Assembly: GCA_002336845.1 (NCBI GenBank)
Contig: DDEX01000009.1
Span: 1 to 44,876 of the forward strand
Length of the DNA: 44,876 nucleotides
Reading direction: 5' to 3'
Source of the DNA: Rhodobacteraceae bacterium UBA1943
GTDB lineage: Bacteria > Pseudomonadota > Alphaproteobacteria > Rhodobacterales > Rhodobacteraceae
Positions 1-6,613 of this stretch are shown in pieces. Position numbers and translations under genes: made by a program. The notes beneath the pieces were generated by a model that saw nothing but the letters and a program-made list of their open reading frames with translations, made no database searches and was not told where the DNA came from. Each line of letters opens with the position of its first letter. Position 1 is the first letter of the stretch.

Positions 1-67
1 CGATGGTCAGTTCCTTGCGGCCAAAGTCGGCCAGGGCAATATCCTTGACGATGTAGTCCGCAGCCAT
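1..67 (-). CDS. ahcY: Adenosylhomocysteinase, N-terminal fragment (runs off the left edge)
   Basis: Only the first 22 codons are inside the window; they read MAADYIVKDIALADFGRK and onward, the typical start of S-adenosylhomocysteine hydrolase. The enzyme splits SAH into adenosine and homocysteine in the methyl cycle. The start ATG (67-65) has a good ribosome site, AAGGAG at 80-75. Identification rests on a short but distinctive N-terminus and on context: in Rhodobacter capsulatus ahcY lies near the hvrB/hvrA/regA genes, as here. The divergent HD-domain gene starts 76 bases away, so both must use this short gap for expression signals. Confidence 0.85.
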   Translation of the reverse strand, partial: MAADYIVKDIALADFGRKELTI

Positions 68-143
68 CGAGGCGCTCCTTGATCCTTGTTTGCAAGGGCA
101 GATAGCATTGGCCCACGTTTTCGACAACCAAGCAGAGACCGAA

Positions 144-740
144 ATGAAACAGCCGCGCGCGTGGCAACGGATGCTTTCGGGCCGCAGGCTGGACCTGCTG
201 GACCCGACGCCAATGGATATCGAGGTGGAGGACATCGCCCATGGTCTGGCTTTCGTCGCGCGTTGGAACGGGCAGACGCGGGGCGACTGGCCCTATTCTG
301 TCGCTGAACATTCGTTGCTGGTTGAGGAAATCTTTACCCGTTGCAATCCGGGCTGTGCGGCGCGCTGGCAACTGGCGGCCCTGCTGCATGACGCACCAGA
401 ATATGTGATTGGCGACATGATCAGCCCGGTCAAGGCGGCGGTCGGGCCGGGCTATGGCGATCTGGATGCGCGGCTCGCCGCAGCAGTGCATATGCGCTTT
501 GGCCTGCCTGCAATACTGCCGCTGGCGATCAAGAAGGCGATCAAGGCCGCCGACAAGATTTCTGCATGGTTGGAGGCGGTGCAAATCGCAGGGTTTTCAC
601 AAGGCGAGGCCGACAAGTTGTTCGGGCGGCCGGAAAATCTGGTTCTGAAAGGGCTTGAGATAAAACTGCGTCCGCCCGCGTCGGTGCGGGCGGACTATAT
701 TTCACGACATGCGGAGCTTTTGGCCGCCGTCACGATTTGA
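144..740 (+). CDS. HD-domain phosphohydrolase (YfbR/5'-nucleotidase-like)
   Basis: A 198-residue protein of the HD metal-dependent phosphohydrolase superfamily. Visible metal-ligand motifs are the AEH at residues 54-56, the HD pair at 82-83 within LLHDAPEYVIGD, and a later AADKISAW helix that could supply the last aspartate. The layout resembles YfbR-type 5'-deoxynucleotidases and related small HD hydrolases, which act on nucleotide monophosphates; the true substrate cannot be read from sequence. I chose ATG 144 because the protein looks complete from there; an in-frame TTG at 90 would add 18 residues that do not look like part of the fold. It diverges from ahcY, and its 3' end overlaps the oppositely oriented small ORF ending at 730. 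Confidence 0.8.
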   Translation: MKQPRAWQRMLSGRRLDLLDPTPMDIEVEDIAHGLAFVARWNGQTRGDWPYSVAEHSLLVEEIFTRCNPGCAARWQLAALLHDAPEYVIGDMISPVKAAVGPGYGDLDARLAAAVHMRFGLPAILPLAIKKAIKAADKISAWLEAVQIAGFSQGEADKLFGRPENLVLKGLEIKLRPPASVRADYISRHAELLAAVTI

Positions 741-837
741 TGGCCTTTTCGATCTGGCGACCGCGCTGATCAGCGGGGTTTTGCGGACGATAGCCACCAG
801 CGGCGATCAGCAGGGCATTTGCAATCAGGTTTAACAT
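730..837 (-). CDS. Possible small protein of 35 residues
   Basis: Read on the minus strand from ATG 837 to TGA 730. The product starts MLNLIANALLIAAGGYRP and ends in a polar, basic tail. The first 15 residues are hydrophobic enough for a very short membrane anchor. AAGGACTGAAGAA just upstream of the ATG is a believable ribosome site, and the ORF diverges from the LysR gene, the usual position for a LysR target. It overlaps the last 11 bases of the HD-domain gene. I do not recognise a family. It could be a real microprotein or chance; codon statistics are not informative at this length. Confidence 0.4.
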   Translation of the reverse strand: MLNLIANALLIAAGGYRPQNPADQRGRQIEKAIKS

Positions 838-918
838 TTCTTCAGTCCTTTTGGCTCGGTTCATGCCTTGTATATAGGGATGTTTGCGCCCACACTCGAG
901 TCAGAGATTTTTTCGATC

Positions 919-935
919 TGTTAGGATTACTAACA
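919..935. promoter_or_regulatory. Inverted repeat with LysR T-N11-A motif over the LysR gene start
   Basis: TGTTAG, five bases, CTAACA: perfect 6-base arms that contain the T-N11-A core (TTAGGATTACTAA) typical of LysR-family binding sites. It ends one base before the ATG of the LysR gene at 937 and includes its AGGA ribosome site. Binding here would block translation or transcription of the regulator, fitting negative autoregulation. The assignment to this LysR protein is inferred from position. Confidence 0.55.
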
Positions 936-936
936 T

Positions 937-1812
937 ATGGCGATTGACTGGCGCAGCTTCCCCTCGCTGACCCAACTGCGCGCATTCGAAGCAGCCGCGC
1001 GGTTGCAGGGCTTTTCCCAAGCCGCGCGCGAGTTGAACGTCACCCATGCCGCAGTGGCTCAGCAAGTGCGCGCGCTCGAGGCAGGTCTGAACTGTGACCT
1101 GATCTATCGTGAGGGCCGCGGGTTGAAGCTGACGGCCAGCGGCGACAAGCTGGCGCAGGCCCTGGCCGATGGGTTCGGCGTGATCGAACGCGCGGTGGCC
1201 GACCTTGCGACTGAAACAGGCAAGGCCCCATTGCATCTGACCATGACGCCCGCCTTCGCCACCCAATGGCTGATGCCGCGGCTGGGCGACTTCTGGATGA
1301 AGCACCCCGAAATCCCGTTGCTGCTGCACCCTGAACAGCGGGTCATCGATCTTCGGCGCGACGGGATCGATCTGGGAATTCGGTTTGGCAGCGGAAAATG
1401 GCCCGGGGTGGATGCCGAGTATCTGTCTTCGGCCCGTTATGCGATTGTTGCGGCGCCAGAGCTGCTGAACGGTCGCACCGAATTGTCGAACCGCGAAATG
1501 TCGGCCATGCCATGGGTGATCGAGCAGGACTGGCCCGAGGCGATGGCTTGGCTAAAAGAGCGCGGGCTGAAGCCCGATGCCATGCAGATCACCCTGATGC
1601 CGAATGAAGAGCTGGCGCTGGCGGCGGCGCGTCAGGGGTTGGGCCTGCATGTCGAGGCGATCGCCCTGGTGGAACAGGATGTCGAAGAGGGTAATCTGGT
1701 GATCCTGAGCCAGATTACCGACGATGCGCTGGCCTATTACATCGTAACCAAGCCCGGACCCAAAAGGCCCGAGCTGAAAACCTTTATGCGCTGGTTGAAA
1801 TCGGCGGTCTAG
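937..1812 (+). CDS. hvrB: LysR-family transcription regulator, HvrB-like
   Basis: A 291-residue LysR-type regulator. Residues 9-65 form the winged helix-turn-helix (LTQLRAFEAAARLQGFSQAA and following, then a VRALE linker helix); the rest is the periplasmic-binding-protein-like effector domain, closest in feel to the GcvA group. The name rests on context: in R. capsulatus HvrB is a LysR protein in the same hvrA/ahcY neighbourhood that controls ahcY and represses itself. Here it lies between an hvrA-like gene (convergent, 6 bases away) and ahcY. A T-N11-A inverted repeat covers its ribosome site, in agreement with autoregulation. The family call is very secure; orthology to HvrB is an inference. 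Confidence 0.85.
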   Translation: MAIDWRSFPSLTQLRAFEAAARLQGFSQAARELNVTHAAVAQQVRALEAGLNCDLIYREGRGLKLTASGDKLAQALADGFGVIERAVADLATETGKAPLHLTMTPAFATQWLMPRLGDFWMKHPEIPLLLHPEQRVIDLRRDGIDLGIRFGSGKWPGVDAEYLSSARYAIVAAPELLNGRTELSNREMSAMPWVIEQDWPEAMAWLKERGLKPDAMQITLMPNEELALAAARQGLGLHVEAIALVEQDVEEGNLVILSQITDDALAYYIVTKPGPKRPELKTFMRWLKSAV

Positions 1813-1818
1813 ATCGGC

Positions 1819-2133
1819 CTATATCAGCAGATCGTCGGCTTTCTTGCCGTTTGCAATCGCCTCTTCAAACCACCGCGGCTTGCGGCCACGGCCCGACCAG
1901 GTATCGGCGGAATTGGCAGGGTTTGCATATTTCGCGGTTGCTGGCGTCCGCTTGCGCACAGGGGCAGCGCCGGTCAGTTCCGACAGGGAAAAGCCGTGTT
2001 CCCGGGCTTTTTCTTCCAGCTCTGCAAGGGCCTGCTTTTTCTTACGGTCAACAAAGGTCGCAATGGCCTTGGTTACCTGCGCGTGCAGGTCCTTAAGGTC
2101 CTTGAGAGAGAGATGGTCGAGGTCGAAAGCCAT
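1819..2133 (-). CDS. hvrA: H-NS-family DNA-binding protein, HvrA-like
   Basis: A 104-residue protein with the two parts of the H-NS family: an N-terminal coiled-coil oligomerisation region (residues about 5-50, many Lys, Glu and Leu) and a C-terminal DNA-binding motif, TWSGRGRKPRW, at about residues 78-88. HvrA in Rhodobacter is an H-NS-like regulator of photosynthesis and nitrogen-fixation genes and is encoded next to regA, as here. It is preceded by AAGGAG and by its own promoter-like sequence at 2162-2190. Whether it regulates photosynthesis in this organism cannot be said, since no photosynthesis gene is in view. Confidence 0.85.
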   Translation of the reverse strand: MAFDLDHLSLKDLKDLHAQVTKAIATFVDRKKKQALAELEEKAREHGFSLSELTGAAPVRKRTPATAKYANPANSADTWSGRGRKPRWFEEAIANGKKADDLLI

Positions 2134-2161
2134 TTCAGGCTCCTTATTATGATATACGCCG

Positions 2162-2190
2162 ATTTTAGGCCCGCGAACTCATTCCATCAA
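2162..2190 (-). promoter_or_regulatory. Sigma-70-type promoter for the hvrA-like gene
   Basis: Reading leftward: TTGATG (2190-2185), 17 bases, TAAAAT (2167-2162), followed after about 28 bases by the hvrA ATG. Both hexamers and the spacing fit the housekeeping consensus well. It lies in the 66-base gap between regA and hvrA, so hvrA can be made independently of regA. Confidence 0.55.
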
Positions 2191-2199
2191 GCTGTCCTT

Positions 2200-2754
2200 T
2201 TATTTCGGACTGCGCTTTGCAAGAATTCGCTGCAATGTCCGGCGATGCATCGAAAGCCTGCGTGCGGTTTCGGAAACATTGCGGTCACACATTTCATAGA
2301 CCCGCTGAATATGCTCCCAACGAACGCGGTCGGCGGACATCGGGTTTTCGGGCGGCTCTGGCAAGGCCTCGCCGCGTGAAAGCAGGGCGTTCGTAACTTC
2401 ATTGGCGTCTGCGGGCTTTGACAGATAATCGGTCGCCCCGATCTTGACGGCAGCAACGGCCGTTGCAATGGCGCCATAGCCCGTCAGAACGACAATGCGG
2501 CAATCGGGGCGACGCTCTCGCAGGGCTTCAACTACATCAAGGCCGTTGCCGTCCTCCAGCCGCAGATCGACAACCGCATAAGCGGGCGGGCGGGTCAGGG
2601 CAATTGCCCGACCGGCGGCAACGCTGTTTGCGGTTTCTGGCTGAAATCCGCGTTTTTCCATGGCCTTTGCCAATCGCTTCACGAAGGCTTCGTCATCGTC
2701 AACCAGCAGCAGACTGGGGTCCGGGCCAAGCTCGGCAATCAGATCTTCAGCCAT
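2200..2754 (-). CDS. regA: RegA/PrrA/ActR response regulator
   Basis: A 184-residue two-component response regulator and partner of RegB. The receiver domain (about residues 14-125) has the acidic pocket DDD at 19-21, the phosphoacceptor Asp63 in VVDLRLEDGNG and the conserved Lys in YLSKPAD. The C-terminal Fis-type helix-turn-helix (about 145-182, ending SETARRLSMHRRTLQRIL) is almost invariant in this family. Asp63 matches the known phosphorylation position of Rhodobacter RegA. RegA controls energy genes (photosynthesis, respiration, carbon and nitrogen fixation) in response to redox state. It follows senC by 66 bases in the same direction. Confidence 0.97.
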   Translation of the reverse strand: MAEDLIAELGPDPSLLLVDDDEAFVKRLAKAMEKRGFQPETANSVAAGRAIALTRPPAYAVVDLRLEDGNGLDVVEALRERRPDCRIVVLTGYGAIATAVAAVKIGATDYLSKPADANEVTNALLSRGEALPEPPENPMSADRVRWEHIQRVYEMCDRNVSETARRLSMHRRTLQRILAKRSPK

Positions 2755-2820
2755 GGCAATTCCTCTGCGGAAAGATGTCTGCCAGATAGATAGACCGCCC
2801 GCGCGAGGGGGTCAAACTGT

Positions 2821-3444
2821 CTAGCGTGCTGCTTTTTCCGCAAAACAGGCAACGCGGTCGGCCATGGCGTCGGCGGTATCGTCCCGCTTGAAGAAATCGA
2901 CGAAGCCGTATCCGGGCATGACCAGATAGGTGAAGGTCGAATGATCCATCAGATAGAATTCTGAATCCCCCTCTTGCTTGCGGTAATAGGTCTTGTAGGC
3001 CAGCGAGGCCGCCTTGACCTGTTCGGGCGAACCCGTAAGCCCGACCATCTTGGGGTGAAGGTTGGCCGCGAATTCTTTTACAACCTCGGGGGTATCGCGC
3101 TCTGGATCGATCGAGATGAAGACCGGCTGCACGTCAAAGCCGCGCTCTTCTAGAATATCAACTGCCTCGGCGTTGCGTGCGTTGTCAGCGGGGCAGACAT
3201 CAGGGCAGAACGTATAGCCAAAATAGATCAGGGATGGCTTGGTGATTACATCCTTGTCGGTGACGGTTTGGCCATTACCATTCACCAGCGTGAAGGGCCC
3301 GCCGATATCGCCACCGCCTACCGCACCTGCCCGGCAGTCGGCAAAAGGGTCGTTCGCGCGAGGGACCAAAACCAGAAAATAATAGCTCGCCCCCAGAAAA
3401 GCCACCGTGACCACCATGGCCGCAATAGCATAAATCCTTGTCAT
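2821..3444 (-). CDS. senC: SCO-family copper protein SenC/PrrC
   Basis: A 207-residue Sco1/SenC protein that delivers copper to the CuA site of cytochrome oxidase and, in Rhodobacter, influences Reg/Prr signalling. An N-terminal membrane anchor (about residues 5-28) is followed by a thioredoxin-like periplasmic domain. The copper ligands are visible: Cys80 and Cys84 in TFCPDVCP, and His168 in LMDHSTF. I chose ATG 3444, with GAGAAGGGG upstream, over a longer in-frame start at 3525 whose extra residues do not look like a signal and would run into the regB promoter region. It diverges from regB and leads into regA, the arrangement known from Rhodobacter. Confidence 0.93.
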   Translation of the reverse strand: MTRIYAIAAMVVTVAFLGASYYFLVLVPRANDPFADCRAGAVGGGDIGGPFTLVNGNGQTVTDKDVITKPSLIYFGYTFCPDVCPADNARNAEAVDILEERGFDVQPVFISIDPERDTPEVVKEFAANLHPKMVGLTGSPEQVKAASLAYKTYYRKQEGDSEFYLMDHSTFTYLVMPGYGFVDFFKRDDTADAMADRVACFAEKAAR

Positions 3445-3465
3445 TCCCCGCCCCTTCTCGGCTAT

Positions 3466-3482
3466 TGCCAATCTGGTTGGCA
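3466..3482. promoter_or_regulatory. Inverted repeat between senC and regB
   Basis: TGCCAA, five bases, TTGGCA: perfect 6-base arms in the 82-base divergent gap between senC and regB. It sits 44 bases before the regB start and 21 bases before the senC start. The symmetry and location suggest an operator for both genes. The arms do not obviously match the RegA-binding pattern, so the binding protein is unknown. Confidence 0.4.
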
Positions 3483-3526
3483 TGTTGCCACCCTTGCCAT
3501 GCAAAGACCAGACAACGGAAGACACT

Positions 3527-4897
3527 ATGACGACGCAGGGTTTCGGGTCGGAACGCGCAGAGTGGTTGCGGCTGCGAACGCTGATCCTGTTGCGATGGCT
3601 TGCGGTTGTGGGCCAGATCGCAGCCCTGGTGGTGGCCCAGCAGGTTTTTCTGATCAGCCTGCCGTCGGGCCTGTGCTATCTGGCGGTGGGATTGGCCGTC
3701 ATCGTCAACCTTCTGTTGATGTATCTGTTTCCCGGCAACAAGCGCCTGGTCGAGGCCGAGGCGCTGATCACCCTGACGTTCGACCTGACGCAGTTGTCGT
3801 TGCTGCTGTTTCTGACAGGGGGGCTGACGAACCCTTTCGCGCTGCTGATCCTGGCGCCGGTTACTGTCTCGGCTCTGGCGCTTGAGCTGCGCTCGACCAT
3901 GTTTCTCGGGCTGTTGGCAATCGGCTTTGTGTCGGTCCTGGCGTTTTACAATGTCGGGCTGCATGACGCATCTGGCCGCGTATTGCAGGTGCCGGACCTG
4001 TTCAAGTTCGGCTATTGGCTGTCTCTGATCATCGGAATCGTGTTTCTGGGCATCTATTCCCGCCGGGTGGCAACCGAAATGCGATCAATGGCAGATGCCT
4101 TGCTTGCAACCCAAATGGCCTTGGCGCGCGAGCAGAAGCTGACCGATCTGGGCGGCGTGGTTGCAGCCGCGGCGCATGAGCTTGGAACCCCGCTGGCGAC
4201 CATCAAGCTGGTTTCAAGCGAGATGATTGATGAGTTGGCCGACAACGCCGATCTACAGGAAGACGCCCGCCTGATCCGCGACCAGGCCGACCGCTGCCGT
4301 GATATCCTGCGGTCCATGGGCAAAGCCGGCAAAGAGGACCGGCATCTTCTCAGCGCGCCGCTGACAGCCGTGATCCGCGAGGCAGCAGAGCCACATCTGT
4401 CGCGCGGCAAGTCGGTAACACTTGAAACCACGCCGGGCATCGGCCCCGAGCCGGAAATACAACGCCGGCCCGAGCTTATTCACGGGCTGCGCAATCTGGC
4501 GCAGAATGCCGTCGATTTCGCCAAGGCGCGGATCTGGATCACCGCTAGCTGGACTGCGGATTCGGTCCGGGTTCAGATCATCGACGACGGGGCAGGTTTT
4601 CCGTCCCAGATCATCGGGCGAATAGGTGACCCTTTTGTGCGGTCCCGCCGCGAACCCAATATCGAAATCACCGACACCCGGCCCGGTTACGAGGGCATGG
4701 GGCTGGGACTGTTCATTGCCAAGACACTGCTGGAGCGGACCGGCGCCGAGCTTACTTTTGCCAATGCCGGCGATCCGTTTCTGACGGCTGACGAACGGCC
4801 GGAACGCAGCGGCGCAATCGTGGAGGTGATCTGGCCTCTGGCGCAAATTTCGGTGCCGCGCGGGCAGGCGTTGGGCGAAAATCTCCCCATTCGATAA
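3527..4897 (+). CDS. regB: RegB/PrrB redox-sensing histidine kinase
   Basis: A 456-residue membrane sensor kinase. About six hydrophobic segments lie in residues 15-180, including the quinone-linked GGLTNPF motif at about 98-104. The H-box AAHELGTPL places the autophosphorylated His at 217; the redox-active cysteine of the family is Cys257 in DQADRCRDIL, exactly 40 residues after the histidine as in R. capsulatus (His225/Cys265). The ATP-binding domain follows, with N-box (LAQNAVDFA), DDGAGF and GMGLGLFIA. ATG 3527 is preceded by GGAAG; an in-frame ATG at 3482 overlaps the inverted repeat and adds 15 atypical residues. Under low oxygen RegB phosphorylates RegA. Confidence 0.96.
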   Translation: MTTQGFGSERAEWLRLRTLILLRWLAVVGQIAALVVAQQVFLISLPSGLCYLAVGLAVIVNLLLMYLFPGNKRLVEAEALITLTFDLTQLSLLLFLTGGLTNPFALLILAPVTVSALALELRSTMFLGLLAIGFVSVLAFYNVGLHDASGRVLQVPDLFKFGYWLSLIIGIVFLGIYSRRVATEMRSMADALLATQMALAREQKLTDLGGVVAAAAHELGTPLATIKLVSSEMIDELADNADLQEDARLIRDQADRCRDILRSMGKAGKEDRHLLSAPLTAVIREAAEPHLSRGKSVTLETTPGIGPEPEIQRRPELIHGLRNLAQNAVDFAKARIWITASWTADSVRVQIIDDGAGFPSQIIGRIGDPFVRSRREPNIEITDTRPGYEGMGLGLFIAKTLLERTGAELTFANAGDPFLTADERPERSGAIVEVIWPLAQISVPRGQALGENLPIR

Positions 4898-4921
4898 GAG
4901 CGCCGCCTTCTCGCCCATAGA

Positions 4922-4936
4922 TTAACGAACGGTTAA
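4922..4936. promoter_or_regulatory. CtrA-type binding site (TTAA-N7-TTAA)
   Basis: TTAACGAACGGTTAA is an exact match to the full CtrA consensus TTAA-N7-TTAA, and continues with C to give the TTAAC half-site. It lies in the gap between regB and the PAS-domain gene, 25 bases after the regB stop and about 55 before the likely start of the next gene. CtrA is the alphaproteobacterial cell-cycle and motility regulator. Binding is inferred from sequence only. Confidence 0.6.
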
Positions 4937-4990
4937 CAAAATCTCCCCATGGTTGTCACAGGGGTGAAGGACAATCGTCTGGGGGATTCG

Positions 4991-6568
4991 GTGAGCATAC
5001 TTGTTGCCGCCGGGCTGGTAGCCACGGCCTTTTTGACAGCCCTTGCGGCCCTGACGCTGTTTCGCGCGTTTGAGCTGAGAGACCCAAAATCTCGCGGGCA
5101 GAGCCTTTTCTCTGACCGCGCATCTGGAACGGTATTCCTGTTCGACGGGGAAACCCTTGTTGATCTCAGCCCTTCGGCGCGGTCGCTGTTGTCGTCAATC
5201 CCTGGCCCGGGCGAACCGCTGGCCCGGTTGCACAGGTTCCTAGCGCGCCCCTTTCCCGAACTGGCCAGCCAGCTGGCAACCCTGCCTGAGCGGGGGCGGC
5301 TGGATTTGGTTTCCGACCCCGCGATGCGCAAGACCACGCTGCTGTCGGTAGAGGAGCGCGGCGGGTTGTTGCGCCTTGCTCTGGCAGAACCAAGCGGTGC
5401 GCCTGATACGGGGCCGGATCCCTTTACCTTCGCGGCGTTGCAGCGAGAGGTGGAAGACCTGCGTACGATCGTCGCCGAAATGCCCAGCCTTTGCTGGCGT
5501 GAGGATAAATCAGGCGACATCATCTGGTCGAACACCGCCTATCTGCTGATGGCCGCCGAGGCCTTGCAGCCCGGAGAAGAGCTTGGCTGGCCCTTGCCGC
5601 GCCTGTTTGACCGCACTGCGACAAGCCAGAATTTGCCCGGCCAACGCGCACGCATCGCCTTGTCGGACTGGCGCGAATTGTGGTTCCAGCTTGATTCCGG
5701 GGTCGGTGAGGGCTGCGAAGGTGTCTTTTTCGCAACCCCTGTAGATGCGCTTGTTAAGGCCGAGACCAGCCGCAAGGAAACCATACAGACCGTTTCAAAG
5801 ACCTTTGCCCATTTGCCGATTGGCGTTGCGGTCTTTGACCAGCAGCGGCAGTTGTGCATCCTGAATCCCGCCTTGCTGGATCTGACCCAGCTTCCGGCAG
5901 AGATGTTGACGAGCAAGACCTCTCTGATTTCCTTTCTGGATGCGCTGCGCGAGGCGCGCATTCTGCCCGAGCCCAAGGACTACAAAAGCTGGCGTGAAGC
6001 CCTGGTCAACATGGAGCGCGCGGCTTCCGAAGGATTGTACCAGGAAACATGGCATCTGCCCGACGGCCAAGTGTTTCGTGTCAGCGGCAGGCCCTATGCC
6101 GATGGCGGGCTGATGCTGATGTTCGAAGACGTTTCAACCGAGACGATGCGGGCGCGGCGCTATCGCGCCGATCTGGAACTGGGTCAGTCAGTGATCGATT
6201 CGATGGAAGAGGCCATTGCGGTCTTTTCCCGGGAAGGGCAACTGGTGATGACCAACGCCCATTACAGCCAGCTTTGGGGTCGCGATGGGGCAGAAGAACT
6301 GGGAGTGGTTCCGGTTGGCCAACTTGCCGTCTATTGGCAAAGCCTGACGGCGCCGGGCGCCCGTTGGTCAGAGGTTGAGGCCTATGTTTCAACGGTCGGA
6401 AATCGCGTGCCCTGGGACGGCGAGGCGCGCCTGAATGATGGTCGCGCCTTGCGGTTTCGCTGTGCGCCGCTGGCTGCGGGGGCGACACTTGTCGCCTTTT
6501 CGGTTCTTACGGGCGCTACGGAAGAAGGTTTGCAGCGTCCGGCGGAGCGGAAACAACGGCGCGGGTGA
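4991..6568 (+). CDS. Membrane-anchored PAS-domain protein without a kinase domain
   Basis: About 525 residues. An N-terminal transmembrane helix (VSILVAAGLVATAFLTAL) is followed by several PAS-like repeats; the clearest are those starting near HLPIGVAVFDQQRQLCILN and near SVIDSMEEAIAVFSREGQL. No histidine-kinase H-box, ATPase, GGDEF, EAL or output domain is visible, so it may sense a ligand and act through a protein partner. GTG 4991 is chosen because TGGGGGA precedes it; ATG 4949 would add 14 residues but has no ribosome site. A perfect CtrA-type box lies upstream. The gene lies between regB and tsaE, but a role in Reg signalling is not shown. Confidence 0.8.
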   Translation: MSILVAAGLVATAFLTALAALTLFRAFELRDPKSRGQSLFSDRASGTVFLFDGETLVDLSPSARSLLSSIPGPGEPLARLHRFLARPFPELASQLATLPERGRLDLVSDPAMRKTTLLSVEERGGLLRLALAEPSGAPDTGPDPFTFAALQREVEDLRTIVAEMPSLCWREDKSGDIIWSNTAYLLMAAEALQPGEELGWPLPRLFDRTATSQNLPGQRARIALSDWRELWFQLDSGVGEGCEGVFFATPVDALVKAETSRKETIQTVSKTFAHLPIGVAVFDQQRQLCILNPALLDLTQLPAEMLTSKTSLISFLDALREARILPEPKDYKSWREALVNMERAASEGLYQETWHLPDGQVFRVSGRPYADGGLMLMFEDVSTETMRARRYRADLELGQSVIDSMEEAIAVFSREGQLVMTNAHYSQLWGRDGAEELGVVPVGQLAVYWQSLTAPGARWSEVEAYVSTVGNRVPWDGEARLNDGRALRFRCAPLAAGATLVAFSVLTGATEEGLQRPAERKQRRG

Positions 6569-6613
6569 CGGGCGGTCCTTGCGGCTGAGACAGGCGCGGT
6601 TAGACTCGCCCCC

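Noticed and set aside
68..143. Possible SAH riboswitch before ahcY, from GGAGCGCC near the start
   Set aside because: The match is the ribosome site itself and the expected pseudoknot and second conserved strand are not seen in the 76-base gap.
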